NCBI RefSeq assembly: GCF_003993775.1
Contig: NZ_RJRZ01000001.1
Location: 533,228 to 597,227 of the forward strand
Source: Frigidibacter oleivorans
GTDB taxonomy: Bacteria > Pseudomonadota > Alphaproteobacteria > Rhodobacterales > Rhodobacteraceae
Length of the DNA: 64,000 bases
Reading direction: 5' to 3'
The notes beneath the pieces are model-generated. The model saw nothing but the letters and a program-made list of their open reading frames with translations. It had not been told where the DNA came from and searched no databases. Within the stretch, counting starts at the first letter, position 1, and each line of letters opens with the position of its first letter. The translations under genes were made by a program, and so were the position numbers. Below are positions 42,810 to 51,502 of this stretch, in pieces.

Positions 42810-45800
42810 TCAGAGGATGGTGACGGGGACCGGGCCGGTGACGGAACTGCTGCCGCCCGCGGCGTTGATGGTCTCGAACCAATAATCGTAGTCGCCGGGA
42901 TCGATGGCGGTCGCGCTGTCCTGCCAGATGGCGACGTCGTCGATCGTGCCATCGAAATCCGCGCTCGCGAAGAAAGCAAGGGCCGTGTTCCCGGCGGCGG
43001 CGACCAAGGGCTGACGCTGCAGCCCGTCTGCTGTCACGGCCGATCCCGCGACCGTGGTGCTGCCCCCGATGAACTGCGGGGTGACGCTGCCGGCGGTGCG
43101 GCCGCTGACGGTGAAGGAGAGGTGGTAGGTCGCGCCGGCGACAGGCGCGCGGGCTTGCGACAGGATGCTCTCGGCGCCGGGTGTATGGACGGCCGCCCCC
43201 CCGATGCCAGGCATGCTCGCAATGGTCCAGCCGCCGGCGGCGGTCCAGTCGTCGGCCGCCTCGAACCCGCCGTTGGTCAGCAGGTTGCGGCGAGTGCCGT
43301 CGCCGGCGATCGCGGAAACGGTATCGCCGGGGCTCACGTCATAGCGGCCGGCGACATCCCAGAAGGCGGGCGGCTCGCCCGAGGGCACCCGATACGCCTG
43401 GACCGCGACGATGGTGGGGTCGCCCGGCACCGCAATGGCGATGCGCGCCGCACCGTAGCCGCCCTCGATCTCGATTCCGGTCAGCGGAATGGCTTCCGGG
43501 AAGGTGGCGCCCAGCTCCACCGGCACCGCCAGCGTCGGGCACGGCGGCCCCACCGTTCCGTCGATGCTGATCGCCGCCGCACGCATCTGCACCGTGGTAC
43601 CGGCCGCGAAGGGCCCGATCCGCGTCGTGCCGTCGGCCGTCGGCACCAGCCGCCAGACCCAGCCCGACGCGCTGGTTTCCCGCCATTCGAAGCGGAAGGA
43701 CTGCAGATAGGCGGTCTCGCCCTCGCCCGGAACCATCGTCACGTCCAGATAATAGTCGGTGCGCCGTCCACCCCCATCCGGATCGTCCTCCCAGGGGATC
43801 AGCACCGTCTCCCAGCTCGAGCGCGCGCGGACGATCCGCGGAGCGACCGGGGTCATGGTATCGTCGAGGATGCTGCCGACCCGGCCAGACCAGTCGGGGA
43901 TTTCCTCGGCGTCGATCAGGTCGTCGATCTCGGGCGCTGCTGCCACCAGGCGCAGGATCGAGGTCATCTCCTCCCCCGCCTCGACGCCCTTGACGCGGAA
44001 GGCCGCGCTCTGCGTCGACATCGGCCCGAAATGCACGAGATCGCCGACGGCCGGCGCCGGCTCGGCTTCGGCGAGTCGTACCAGCCGGGACTGCCCCGCC
44101 TCGGTCACCACCGGGCGCAGAACCGACACCCCCACGGTGTCCTCCTCGTCATAGACCCGCCAGCGCAAGCCATAGCTCTCGCCCTCGGCCATCTCGACCG
44201 CCTCGTCGAGCTCGACCAGGGCGCCCAGGACCCGTGTCACCCGCGCCGCGCGCTGCATCCGGTCGAGCACGTCCCAGGAGCCGATCACCAGATCGCCGCG
44301 TGTGGCGACGCGGGCGAGGCCGGATTGGGTGGCTGCGAAGGTATCGGGCCGGTGGATCAGCTCGTACATCCGCCGCCGCGTCTCGCGCCAGATCTCGTCG
44401 GGGTCGGTCTTGCCCGGGAGGGCGAGGGTCTCGGTGAGGCTGATCTCCCCCACATGTCCCGGCCAGGGCACGATGCGTTCCGCGCTCTGCCAGTCGGAGG
44501 TCTCGTCCTGGAAGGCCACCCTGAAGGCATGCGGCGGATCGAAATACTGCCGCGACCAGCTGAAGCCGCCCGCGTTGCGCGGGTTGATGTGATCGACCAC
44601 CAACGTCTCCGGCCGGTCGATGACAACGCCCCATTTAAGCCCGTCGTGACGCGGCGTGGCGCGGCCCGCCGCGCAGATCGCCGCCAGCGCCGTCTGCAGA
44701 TCCTCGTCCTGGTCGTGGACGCGGTCGTATTTCAGGCGATGGAGCTCGCACCACTCGTACCAGTCCGCGATCTGGTCGAGGTAGATCTCCTCATCCGTCG
44801 CCGGAAAGGGGTTCTGCGGTCCCTGCAGCGCGCGCAACATGGCGGTCGCCGGGTTGCGCGAGAGCCCCTCCACCCAGGCGGCGCCGTTCCAGACGCGGCC
44901 GTAGCGCTGCACGACGGCCGAGAAGGTGTCGAGCGGCCCGGAAAGCTGATGGGTGGCCCTGACCCGCATGGCCACCAGCGCCAGAGGCGTCGCGCTGGCG
45001 ATCGGGTATTCCGGCCGGATCGACTGGAGCGCGGACAGCATGGTCCGGTCCGCGACCCGGGTCGAGGTACGCTCGTCGGTCATCCGCGTCACCTCGATCT
45101 CCCATCGCCCGCGCGACGGGAAGAGCCAGGTATGGGCGCGGAAGAACATGTCGCGCTCGTCGGCCGAGATATTGAGCTCCACGACATCCGACCAGTCGGT
45201 GTCCCCTGGCAGGCGCTGGCGGATGCGGATCGCGACCGACAGCGACTCGACATCGCCGTCGTCATCGAGTTCGAAGAGACCGGAAGGGAAGCCGATGATG
45301 ACCGTGCAGCCCCAGCTGTCATGCGCCGACCAGCGCAGCACCGGCGTCTCGATCGCCGGACCCGAGATCACCTCGCCATAGGCATCCCGGGGGCGCGGGC
45401 GGGTCAGCTCGACCGACGCCGCTTCCTCGAGCACCTGCCGCGGGTAGAGCAGGCAAGGCGGGTCACCCGGCCGACCCTCGCGGATCTCGATCTCGACATC
45501 GTCGTAATTGTCGATCGCGGTCTCGCCGATCTTCAGCTCGCTCAGGTCGACCGGACCCGCGCCGAAACAAAACATCGCGCGCACGTACTGGTCGTTGCCG
45601 ACGATTTCGGTGTAGCTCGCCGCGGCATAGGGCGGTGCGTAGCGGATGCGGCCCATGACCTCGGGCAGGGGCTGGTCCGGGCGCTCGTCGTTGCGCCAGC
45701 CGCCGATCGTGTAGCGATTGCGGCGCGTCTCCTCGCTGACTTTCGGCACGGGGACCAGCGCCGAGACGAGCATCGAGCCGACGATCGTCAGCCCGCCCGC

Positions 45801-46175
45801 GATGACGCCGCCGAGGATCTGCTGACCGAACCCCGCCTGCGGGATGATCAGGCCGGCCCAGTACTGGCCGAGCGCGAGCGCCGCCACCGACACGACGACC
45901 ATCAGGAGCGAGCCAAGAGCGTCGTCGCCCGGTAGCGCGCGGATCACCACCCGGATGCCCGCGCGCGGACGGATGCGATGCCACAGCGCCGGTGCGATGG
46001 GCATTGCGCCGCCGGCGCCGACGAGCGTCAGTCGCAGGCTGGACCAGGCGCTCTCCGGCAGGCCCGGTAGTGCCCGGGCGACGATCTCGGCCAGCGTCAG
46101 CCCGTCAGGGAGCTCGAGGTCGATCCGGCCTGCATCGGGGGACAGGAGCGGCGCGGCGAGGACAGGCACGGTCAT
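42810..46175 (-). CDS. Phage tail tip / host-specificity protein (gpJ-like)
   Basis: This 1121-residue protein begins MTVPVLAAPLLSPDAGRIDLELPDG. An early hydrophobic stretch (GSLLMVVVSVAALALGQYWAG ... LGGVIAGGLTIVGSMLVSALVPVP) is typical of the tail assembly gpI/gpJ junction. The central region (QPLPEVMGRIRYAPPYAAASYTEIVGNDQYVRAMFCFGAGPVDLSELKIGETAI) is the lambda J/phage tip attachment type. The last third holds fibronectin-like and carbohydrate-binding-like beta regions. It forms the tail tip that contacts the host. The ATG overlaps the NlpC/P60 stop (ATGA). The N-terminal piece may be a fused gpI-like domain. Confidence 0.85.
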   Translation of the reverse strand: MTVPVLAAPLLSPDAGRIDLELPDGLTLAEIVARALPGLPESAWSSLRLTLVGAGGAMPIAPALWHRIRPRAGIRVVIRALPGDDALGSLLMVVVSVAALALGQYWAGLIIPQAGFGQQILGGVIAGGLTIVGSMLVSALVPVPKVSEETRRNRYTIGGWRNDERPDQPLPEVMGRIRYAPPYAAASYTEIVGNDQYVRAMFCFGAGPVDLSELKIGETAIDNYDDVEIEIREGRPGDPPCLLYPRQVLEEAASVELTRPRPRDAYGEVISGPAIETPVLRWSAHDSWGCTVIIGFPSGLFELDDDGDVESLSVAIRIRQRLPGDTDWSDVVELNISADERDMFFRAHTWLFPSRGRWEIEVTRMTDERTSTRVADRTMLSALQSIRPEYPIASATPLALVAMRVRATHQLSGPLDTFSAVVQRYGRVWNGAAWVEGLSRNPATAMLRALQGPQNPFPATDEEIYLDQIADWYEWCELHRLKYDRVHDQDEDLQTALAAICAAGRATPRHDGLKWGVVIDRPETLVVDHINPRNAGGFSWSRQYFDPPHAFRVAFQDETSDWQSAERIVPWPGHVGEISLTETLALPGKTDPDEIWRETRRRMYELIHRPDTFAATQSGLARVATRGDLVIGSWDVLDRMQRAARVTRVLGALVELDEAVEMAEGESYGLRWRVYDEEDTVGVSVLRPVVTEAGQSRLVRLAEAEPAPAVGDLVHFGPMSTQSAAFRVKGVEAGEEMTSILRLVAAAPEIDDLIDAEEIPDWSGRVGSILDDTMTPVAPRIVRARSSWETVLIPWEDDPDGGGRRTDYYLDVTMVPGEGETAYLQSFRFEWRETSASGWVWRLVPTADGTTRIGPFAAGTTVQMRAAAISIDGTVGPPCPTLAVPVELGATFPEAIPLTGIEIEGGYGAARIAIAVPGDPTIVAVQAYRVPSGEPPAFWDVAGRYDVSPGDTVSAIAGDGTRRNLLTNGGFEAADDWTAAGGWTIASMPGIGGAAVHTPGAESILSQARAPVAGATYHLSFTVSGRTAGSVTPQFIGGSTTVAGSAVTADGLQRQPLVAAAGNTALAFFASADFDGTIDDVAIWQDSATAIDPGDYDYWFETINAAGGSSSVTGPVPVTIL

Positions 46176-46600
46176 GGTGCAATCTCCATCCGGTCGATCA
46201 TAAGGCGATGCCGCCAGATGCCGGTCAGCCGGGCCGCCCAGCGGGGGCGGGTGAGGCTTTCGACGCGCGCCCCATCCTCTCCCATGTGGAGAAGGCGTGC
46301 GGCGTCGATCATGATCCCGACATGCGACCGCCATGGGCCGCGCCGGAACAGCGCCACGTCGAACGGCTTCACGGCTGTTTCAAGCACCGCCTGCCAGTCG
46401 GACCAGTCCGGCGCCCCGTCGATCAGCGCCGCGATCTCCGCCGCCTCGGCCGCACTCTCATAGGCGCCCACATAGGAGGGCAGTTCGATCCCGAGCTCGG
46501 CGGCATAGACCAGCCGCAGCAGGCCCCAACAGTCGGCGCCGTCGGCGCTGCGGCCGAGATCCAGGCGGGGGATGGCGAGATAGCGGTTCGACCAGCTCAT
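46172..46600 (-). CDS. NlpC/P60 family tail peptidase (gpK-like)
   Basis: This 142-residue protein has catalytic Cys in GADCWGLLRLVYAAELG and His in RSHVGIMIDAARLLHMG, the NlpC/P60 pattern. In siphophages this tail-tip peptidase opens peptidoglycan during DNA entry. It overlaps the DUF1833 gene by four bases upstream and the gpJ-like gene downstream. Confidence 0.88.
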   Translation of the reverse strand: MSWSNRYLAIPRLDLGRSADGADCWGLLRLVYAAELGIELPSYVGAYESAAEAAEIAALIDGAPDWSDWQAVLETAVKPFDVALFRRGPWRSHVGIMIDAARLLHMGEDGARVESLTRPRWAARLTGIWRHRLMIDRMEIAP

Positions 46601-47124
46601 GTGCGATGCAGCCCCGGAAAGCGGTCCTTGGTGAAGCGTATCGAGGGAAACGGCTCCTCCTCTATCGGTTGGCGGCTCAGGCCGATCTCGACCTCGCTTG
46701 CGGTCCCGTCCGACGAGACCAGCCGCAGGTCGCGGTACTGCGTCTCGATCAGGTCGGGGCTCGATGCGAGCACGACCGCCATCGAGACGAGGGGGCGCGA
46801 GGTGAAGCTGCGCAAAAGCCGCGCGATGTCATTGGTGACGGCCTCCAGCACCAGCGTCGCCTCCGACGGCGCATCCTCCAGGTCGGAGGGCAGCTCTGCC
46901 GAAACCAGCACGAAGAGATAGGGCTCGGTCAGCGGGTCGGCGCCCATCCAGGTAGAACGGGTGCCATAGGCCAGCGGGTCGACCGACAGCCGCACGGTCG
47001 GATCGGTCGAGAGCCGGATCGGATGCGTCAGCGCAGGATGCGTGATGTGGATCAGCGCGATCTCGACGTCGGGCGAGACCGGCTCGTCATGGGCGCGGCG
47101 GGCATTCAGGCTGAGCCGTCTCAT
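46597..47124 (-). CDS. DUF1833 phage tail protein
   Basis: This 175-residue protein matches DUF1833, a tail-tip/baseplate assembly family: EIALIHITHPALTHPIRLSTDP, LPSDLEDAPSEATLVLEAVTNDIARLLRSF, and the ending FPSIRFTKDRFPGLH. It is presumed to be a structural piece between tape measure and tip, comparable in place to lambda gpL. The start at 47124 overlaps the preceding gene by four bases. Confidence 0.8.
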   Translation of the reverse strand: MRRLSLNARRAHDEPVSPDVEIALIHITHPALTHPIRLSTDPTVRLSVDPLAYGTRSTWMGADPLTEPYLFVLVSAELPSDLEDAPSEATLVLEAVTNDIARLLRSFTSRPLVSMAVVLASSPDLIETQYRDLRLVSSDGTASEVEIGLSRQPIEEEPFPSIRFTKDRFPGLHRT

Positions 47125-47540
47125 GGCAGCACCGACACGGAAAAGCTGATGCGTGCCCGGCTGCCGAGGATCGTCTCGACCGGCATGCTGGCGCCGAACA
47201 GGCAAAGCCATTGCGCGGACAGCAGCATCGGCGCGCCCTCGGCGGTCAGCAGCGGGGTGCCGTCGGCGGTCAGCATCGGCCAGCCGTCGGTGGTCGGATC
47301 CGGCATCCAGAACGTACCCGCCCCCTGCTGAACGCTGTCGAAGAACGCCTCGAAGGAGGCCTTCTGGCTCCGCGTGAGGTCGACCACCAGCGACACCTCG
47401 CGGGCGGTGCTGGACCAGCGGCGGCGATAGCCGGGGGGTCCGGCCTCGGTCTGCCGCGCGAGGCGCGGATCCTGCATCTGCGCCTGCCATCCCTGACGGT
47501 TGGGTCGCGGCAGATCTGCGGGCCATGTGGGTACGGTCAT
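47121..47540 (-). CDS. Phage tail protein (gpM-like position) with short internal repeat
   Basis: This 139-residue protein begins MTVPTWPADLPRPNRQGW, a common opening of small tail proteins in alphaproteobacterial siphophages. The middle contains three copies of an eight-residue unit (WPMLTADG, TPLLTAEG, APMLLSAQ) encoded by 24-bp DNA repeats at 47229-47300. The function is inferred only from its place between tape measure and DUF1833. Confidence 0.7.
   Translation of the reverse strand: MTVPTWPADLPRPNRQGWQAQMQDPRLARQTEAGPPGYRRRWSSTAREVSLVVDLTRSQKASFEAFFDSVQQGAGTFWMPDPTTDGWPMLTADGTPLLTAEGAPMLLSAQWLCLFGASMPVETILGSRARISFSVSVLP
47229..47300 (-). repeat. Three tandem 24-bp repeats inside a tail gene
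   Basis: Units at 47229-47252, 47253-47276 and 47277-47300 share the core CCGTCGGCGGTCAGCA with a few substitutions each. They stay in frame and encode xPMLTADG-type octapeptides, so copy-number change would keep the reading frame. Confidence 0.7.
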
Positions 47541-47547
47541 CTTGCCC

Positions 47548-49713
47548 TCACCGCCGCGCTTTGGGTGGCTGCACGCCCATGGCCTTCAGCGCCCGGCGTG
47601 CGCCACCGCCCTTCTTGGTCATGCCGCCCGCCACGGCATCCGACAGGGTGAAGGCGATGGAGCGGCCGCCGCCCGGAGCGATCGTCTCCTCGGAGCTCAC
47701 GGCCACGCCCCGCCCTGTCTGGTCGTAGAAGGCGATCTGGGTCGGGCTCGCACCGGAACCGCCGGACGGCTGCTGGCGGGACCAGCCGCCGATGATGCCG
47801 CCCGCGGCGAAACCCGGGACGAGATTGGCGCCGCCATTGATCGCCTCGAGCAGGGACCGGTGCTGGGCGGTCGCCTTGGCATTGACGACGAACTCGCCGT
47901 TCGATCCCCACATCAGCACGTCGTCAGAGGTGCCGCTGCCGGGGCCGCGGATCATGCCGCCCTCCGCCTTGGCCGGGATCCCGAGCGACGTGCCGATCAT
48001 CCCGATCAGCCCGCCATCACCGCCCACGCCGAAGAGGCCGGCGAGGGGCCCTTCGCCCAGAAGGAGCGCCTGCAGCCCCGCCTGCGCGATCGCTCGCGCA
48101 ACGTCCTCCATCACGTCGGCCAGTTCCGCGCCCCCGAAAATCAGCGCATCGAGCGAGTCGACGGCGGAGCTGCCGAAGAAGTCCCAGCGTGCCTCCACCT
48201 GTTCGAGCCGGTCCTCCTCCTCGATCCGCTGCGCGATCAGCTTCTCCACCGCGGTGCGCTCCGCCTCGGTCGCGCCTTCGAGCGCCCGCCGGTTGCGGAT
48301 CAGCTCCTGCTGCACCGGATCGAGCTCGCGCAGAAGATCGAGCTCGGTCTGCTGGCGCTCGATCAGCCGCTCGAGCGCGTCGGCCTCCGAACGGCGACCG
48401 CCGCCGGAACCGCGGGCGGATCGCCGTGCTGCAGCCTCCTGCTCCCGCTCAAGGCGGGTGACATCCTCCATGGTCCATGCGGCGCCCGGACCGGGTTCCT
48501 GATAGTTCCACTGGTTGATCGTGCCTCGGCCGCCCTGCACCCGTGCGGCTTCGCGGTTCTGGATCGACATCGCCCGAAGGACTTCGTCGGCCAGCCTTGC
48601 CGCTTCGTCGGCCGCCACCGCGATCGGGCCGGCCATTTCGCCCGCGGCACCGGCCGCTCGCCAGAGCGCGCGTTCGGTGGCGAGAACCTCGTCATAGAGT
48701 TCACGTTGCTCTTCGGTGGCGTCTCCCGCAGCGAACCCCGCCTCCTCAAGGGCTACTCGGAAAGCCCGGGCGGCCTCTGCCTGAGCGCGAGGGCCTTCCG
48801 CTTCACCGATGGCCTGCAGCAAGCCGAGCGCCTCGTCGAAACCGGCTGCCATCTGCCGTCCGCCGTCCTGCCCTCCCAACTGCCAATCCCACAGGTCGGC
48901 AAGACGGGCGCTCGCCGTCCGGCCGAACCCGTCGAAACGTTCGGAGAGCATGTTGGCGGCCTCGGCCGCGTCGAGGAGGATGTCGCGAAGCCGCACCTCC
49001 TGAAGGGCGCGTTCCACGTCGATGATCTCCGGCGCAACCGATCCGAACTGCTGTCGCAGATCGGACATGCCGGCCGTCAGCCCCTGGCGGTACTCGCCGA
49101 CCGCGTTTTCCAAGCCCGAGACCAAGTCTTCGAGCGTCCGCGCCTCCTCTCCTGCCGAGGTGAGCCACTGGATCATCGCGGCGCCGGCGGCGATGCCGCC
49201 GATCGTCACCAGGTTGATCGGCGAGAGCATGGAGACGAAGGCAGTGCGAAGCGCCGTCGCGGCGCCTGCGGCACCCATCGGCCCGATCACCTGGGTGATC
49301 TGTGTGCCCTGCTGGATCGCCAGCTGCAGCGGGTTCTGCCCCGCGGCCATCATCACGCCGAGGTCGTTGAAGTTGGCGACGAGGTTGCCCATGGAACCGG
49401 CGGCGCCGCCGCCGCCGCGTCCCCCGCCGCCGCGCCCGAGCCGCGTCTCCAGCTCCTGCACCTTGGCGCTGAGTGCGGTCATTTGCTGAACGGCTCGGGC
49501 TTCGGCCTGCGTCATCGCGGCAAGCTGGCCGTTGAGCGCCGCGACCTGCTGCTGCAGCGCGGTCAGATCGGCATCCGCCTTCTGCCCGGCGGTGCCGAGG
49601 CCAGCGACCGAGGCCTTCGCCTTGTCGGCCTCCGCCGCGGTCCGGGCGAGTTCGGCCTGGGCGGGCTTGCCGTTCGCGTCGATCACCAGCGATGTACGGA
49701 ACTGCGCGGTCAC
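47548..49713 (-). CDS. Phage tail tape measure protein (short)
   Basis: This 721-residue protein begins MTAQFRTSLVIDANGKPAQAEL, followed by a coiled coil to about residue 90 (ALQQQVAALNGQLAAMTQ) and a Gly-rich linker. A conserved block (NLVANFNDLGVMMAAGQNPLQLAIQQGTQI) and a hydrophobic stretch (INLVTIGGIAAGAAMIQWL) come next. The C-terminus carries the tape-measure signature GGMIRGPGSGTSDDVLMWGSNGEFVVNAKATAQHR. It sets tail length and probably forms the DNA channel. The GTG start at 49713 overlaps the DUF1799 stop (GTGA). The length predicts a fairly short tail. Confidence 0.9.
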   Translation of the reverse strand: MTAQFRTSLVIDANGKPAQAELARTAAEADKAKASVAGLGTAGQKADADLTALQQQVAALNGQLAAMTQAEARAVQQMTALSAKVQELETRLGRGGGGRGGGGAAGSMGNLVANFNDLGVMMAAGQNPLQLAIQQGTQITQVIGPMGAAGAATALRTAFVSMLSPINLVTIGGIAAGAAMIQWLTSAGEEARTLEDLVSGLENAVGEYRQGLTAGMSDLRQQFGSVAPEIIDVERALQEVRLRDILLDAAEAANMLSERFDGFGRTASARLADLWDWQLGGQDGGRQMAAGFDEALGLLQAIGEAEGPRAQAEAARAFRVALEEAGFAAGDATEEQRELYDEVLATERALWRAAGAAGEMAGPIAVAADEAARLADEVLRAMSIQNREAARVQGGRGTINQWNYQEPGPGAAWTMEDVTRLEREQEAAARRSARGSGGGRRSEADALERLIERQQTELDLLRELDPVQQELIRNRRALEGATEAERTAVEKLIAQRIEEEDRLEQVEARWDFFGSSAVDSLDALIFGGAELADVMEDVARAIAQAGLQALLLGEGPLAGLFGVGGDGGLIGMIGTSLGIPAKAEGGMIRGPGSGTSDDVLMWGSNGEFVVNAKATAQHRSLLEAINGGANLVPGFAAGGIIGGWSRQQPSGGSGASPTQIAFYDQTGRGVAVSSEETIAPGGGRSIAFTLSDAVAGGMTKKGGGARRALKAMGVQPPKARR

Positions 49714-50060
49714 GTCCGGTCCTCGTTCAGCGCCTCGAGGGCGCCCACTTCGATCAGCCTGAGGTCGGCCCAGATGGCGGGCGTGACCTCGATCGCTTCC
49801 GCCTCGAGCCCGGCGCGGGCCGAGGCATAGTCGAGGCCGATGAAGCGGGTCGGCCCCATGCCGCCGACTGCCCGCCACTGGGTGGAGACGGCGAGGAAGG
49901 CGCGCATCGCGGGCAATGCGTCAGGCCAGAGACCGTCCTCCGTATCCTCCCAGCTCCCCACCAGGCGCAGGCCCCAGCGGCGCGCGTCGTCTTCGGCCTC
50001 GTCGTCGCGGCCGCCGCCCGAGAGCGTGCCGGTGGCCCAGGCACGCCCGGCCGCCCTCAG
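49710..50060 (-). CDS. DUF1799 tail assembly protein, probably made as a -1 frameshift extension (gpT-like)
   Basis: The frame reads LRAAGRAWATGTL..DDEAEDDARRWGLRLVGSWEDTEDGLWPDALPAMRAFLAVSTQWR..GLDYASARAGL and matches DUF1799 phage proteins. The earliest conventional start is a GTG at 49961 (83 residues) without a ribosome site. The frame stays open upstream to a GGGAAAC heptamer at 50066-50060, in the last codons of the preceding chaperone gene and in the correct -1 register. A fusion of about 225 residues would result, as with lambda gpG-gpT. It ends with a 4-base overlap with the tape measure gene. Confidence 0.8.
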   Translation of the reverse strand: MRAAGRAWATGTLSGGGRDDEAEDDARRWGLRLVGSWEDTEDGLWPDALPAMRAFLAVSTQWRAVGGMGPTRFIGLDYASARAGLEAEAIEVTPAIWADLRLIEVGALEALNEDRT

Positions 50061-50070
50061 TTTCCCTGGC
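50057..50070 (-). promoter_or_regulatory. Programmed -1 ribosomal frameshift site (GGGAAAC)
   Basis: The minus strand reads CAG GGA AAC TGA in the chaperone frame. The heptamer G-GGA-AAC (50066-50060) is a perfect X-XXY-YYZ slippery sequence, differing in the last base from lambda's GGGAAAG, and it abuts the stop codon. After slippage the ribosome reads GGG AAA CTG AGG into the DUF1799 frame, which has no other good start. Confidence 0.85.
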
Positions 50071-50386
50071 GGACCTTCGTCACCGCGGCGACATAGGCCG
50101 CGACAAGCCCCGTCCGCACCCAGGGCAGCCGGAGCAACTCGTCGCGCGCCGCGTCCGACCAGGGCAGCGGCGCGCCATTGGCATCGGCCACGTCCTCGAA
50201 GCCCACCCAGGCCGCGCGGAAGAACGCGGCGATCTCTTCGGAGCTGCGGGCGCGGAAGATGTCGGGCGCATCCTCGCCGGGCACCTGGAAGCGGGCGCGG
50301 AACGTCTGTTCCTCGTGCCCGCCGTCGATGGGCGCGAGCACGGTCACGGGATGGGTGAAGCGGGGGTTGTGGGTGACCTTCAGCAT
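50057..50386 (-). CDS. Phage tail assembly chaperone (gpG-like)
   Basis: This 109-residue protein begins MLKVTHNPRFTHPVTVLAPIDGGHEEQTFRARF and has a helical end LPWSDAARDELLRLPWVRTGLVAAYVAAV. It lies between tail tube and tape measure genes, the position of the lambda G/T chaperones that coat the tape measure before tube assembly. AAGGAAG precedes the ATG at 50386. Most ribosomes would stop at the TGA (50059-50057); a fraction should shift at GGGAAAC to add the DUF1799 part. Confidence 0.85.
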   Translation of the reverse strand: MLKVTHNPRFTHPVTVLAPIDGGHEEQTFRARFQVPGEDAPDIFRARSSEEIAAFFRAAWVGFEDVADANGAPLPWSDAARDELLRLPWVRTGLVAAYVAAVTKVRQGN

Positions 50387-50405
50387 GTCGTCTTCCTTCG
50401 GGGGA

Positions 50406-51338
50406 TCAGGTGAGGTTGAGGGTCCACTGGTCGTTGCCCGCGACGGGCAATGGCGCGAGCCGCAGCGGCCATTCCTTGATGCCCTGGGCGTTCTCGAGCC
50501 CTTGGGTGCGCTGCATCTGCGCGGCAGGCACCTCCAGCGTGGCGATGCGCCCGGCCGCCGTGCCATGGACGAGTTCGACCGCGACCGCCTCCTGATCGAG
50601 CGCCAGCTGGAACGGGTCGAGCGTTGTCAGCGGCACCGCATGGACCCGCGTTTCCACCAGCTCCTGCCGATCCGTGATCTCGATGCTCTCCGCACCGATC
50701 AGGAAGATCGGCTCCACCGTGTTCCGCAGGTCGAGCGAGAAGGACCGCATGACGAGCGAAACGCCGTCGACGGTGAAGCCCGGCGTGTTGGCCTTCGTCG
50801 CGACCTGGGGCTTCTGGAAGTCGGTCAGGTCCGGAGTGCCCCGCGCAGCCTCTGCGGGCTTGGTGAAGAGCCCGGTGAACTGGAACTCCATGTAGACGAT
50901 GCCCTGGGCATTCACCCGGAAGACACAGGTCCCTCGCCCGCCAACGAGGGCATAGAGCGTCCCTCCGATCCACAGGTGATGGGTGACCGATTCATGCCCG
51001 TCAGAGACGGGGTTATAGGCCACCGACGCGCCGGCGCTGACGACCTGGGCGCAGCCGCAGGCGCGAAGGCACGGCGCCCAGGCGGGCGCCGTGCCGGCGG
51101 TTCCGGAGCCCACCAGCTCGACCCGGTAGGACAGCATCATGTGGAGCTCGGTCGGGATCGTCGGCTGGCCGCCGAGCCAGGGCGTTTCCAGATCCCGGCT
51201 GACATCCTGCCCTTCCATCGGGCGCAGCTCGACCTGGGTCGCCAGGATCGCGTTGTCGGCCGCCGTGGGGGCGGCATCCACGGCATAGCTCGCCTCCAGC
51301 TTGGCGAGCAGGATCTTCGAACGCCATTTAATGGCCAT
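50406..51338 (-). CDS. Phage tail tube protein
   Basis: This 310-residue protein begins MAIKWRSKILLAKLEASYAVDAAPTAADNAILATQVELRP, the opening of the major tail tube family of this siphophage type. A beta-rich region follows (GIVYMEFQFTGLFTKPAEA; SFSLDLRNTVEPIFLIGAESIEITDRQ). The ATG at 51338 has GGAGG seven bases upstream; an in-frame TTG two codons earlier is less likely. Hexameric rings of this protein would form the tail shaft. Confidence 0.87.
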   Translation of the reverse strand: MAIKWRSKILLAKLEASYAVDAAPTAADNAILATQVELRPMEGQDVSRDLETPWLGGQPTIPTELHMMLSYRVELVGSGTAGTAPAWAPCLRACGCAQVVSAGASVAYNPVSDGHESVTHHLWIGGTLYALVGGRGTCVFRVNAQGIVYMEFQFTGLFTKPAEAARGTPDLTDFQKPQVATKANTPGFTVDGVSLVMRSFSLDLRNTVEPIFLIGAESIEITDRQELVETRVHAVPLTTLDPFQLALDQEAVAVELVHGTAAGRIATLEVPAAQMQRTQGLENAQGIKEWPLRLAPLPVAGNDQWTLNLT

Positions 51339-51340
51339 GT

Positions 51341-51502
51341 TCAAGCCTCCGTTTCAGGGGCAGCGCCGGAGGCCTTGCGGCGCCCCTTCGGCTTCGGTTG
51401 CGACGGTACCTGTGCCCCCTCGCGCGTCAGGCTGCCGTCCGCTGCGCGGATGAAGGCACCACCGGAGGCGGGGACGGGCGGTTTCTCGGCGAGGTCGGTC
51501 AC
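51341..51502 (-). CDS. Small phage protein of unknown function (53 residues)
   Basis: This short frame reads MTDLAEKPPVPASGGAFIRA and has a basic, disordered tail (QPKPKGRRKASGAAPETEA). Its GTG start (51502) overlaps the tail terminator stop as GTGA, and it ends two bases before the tail tube ATG, so the operon spacing supports translation. No domain is recognised. Confidence 0.65.
   Translation of the reverse strand: MTDLAEKPPVPASGGAFIRAADGSLTREGAQVPSQPKPKGRRKASGAAPETEA

Noticed and set aside
43122..45935. A 937-codon plus-strand open frame opposite the gpJ-like gene
   Set aside because: It has the same shadow composition, and the minus-strand tail gene is supported by homology and coupling.
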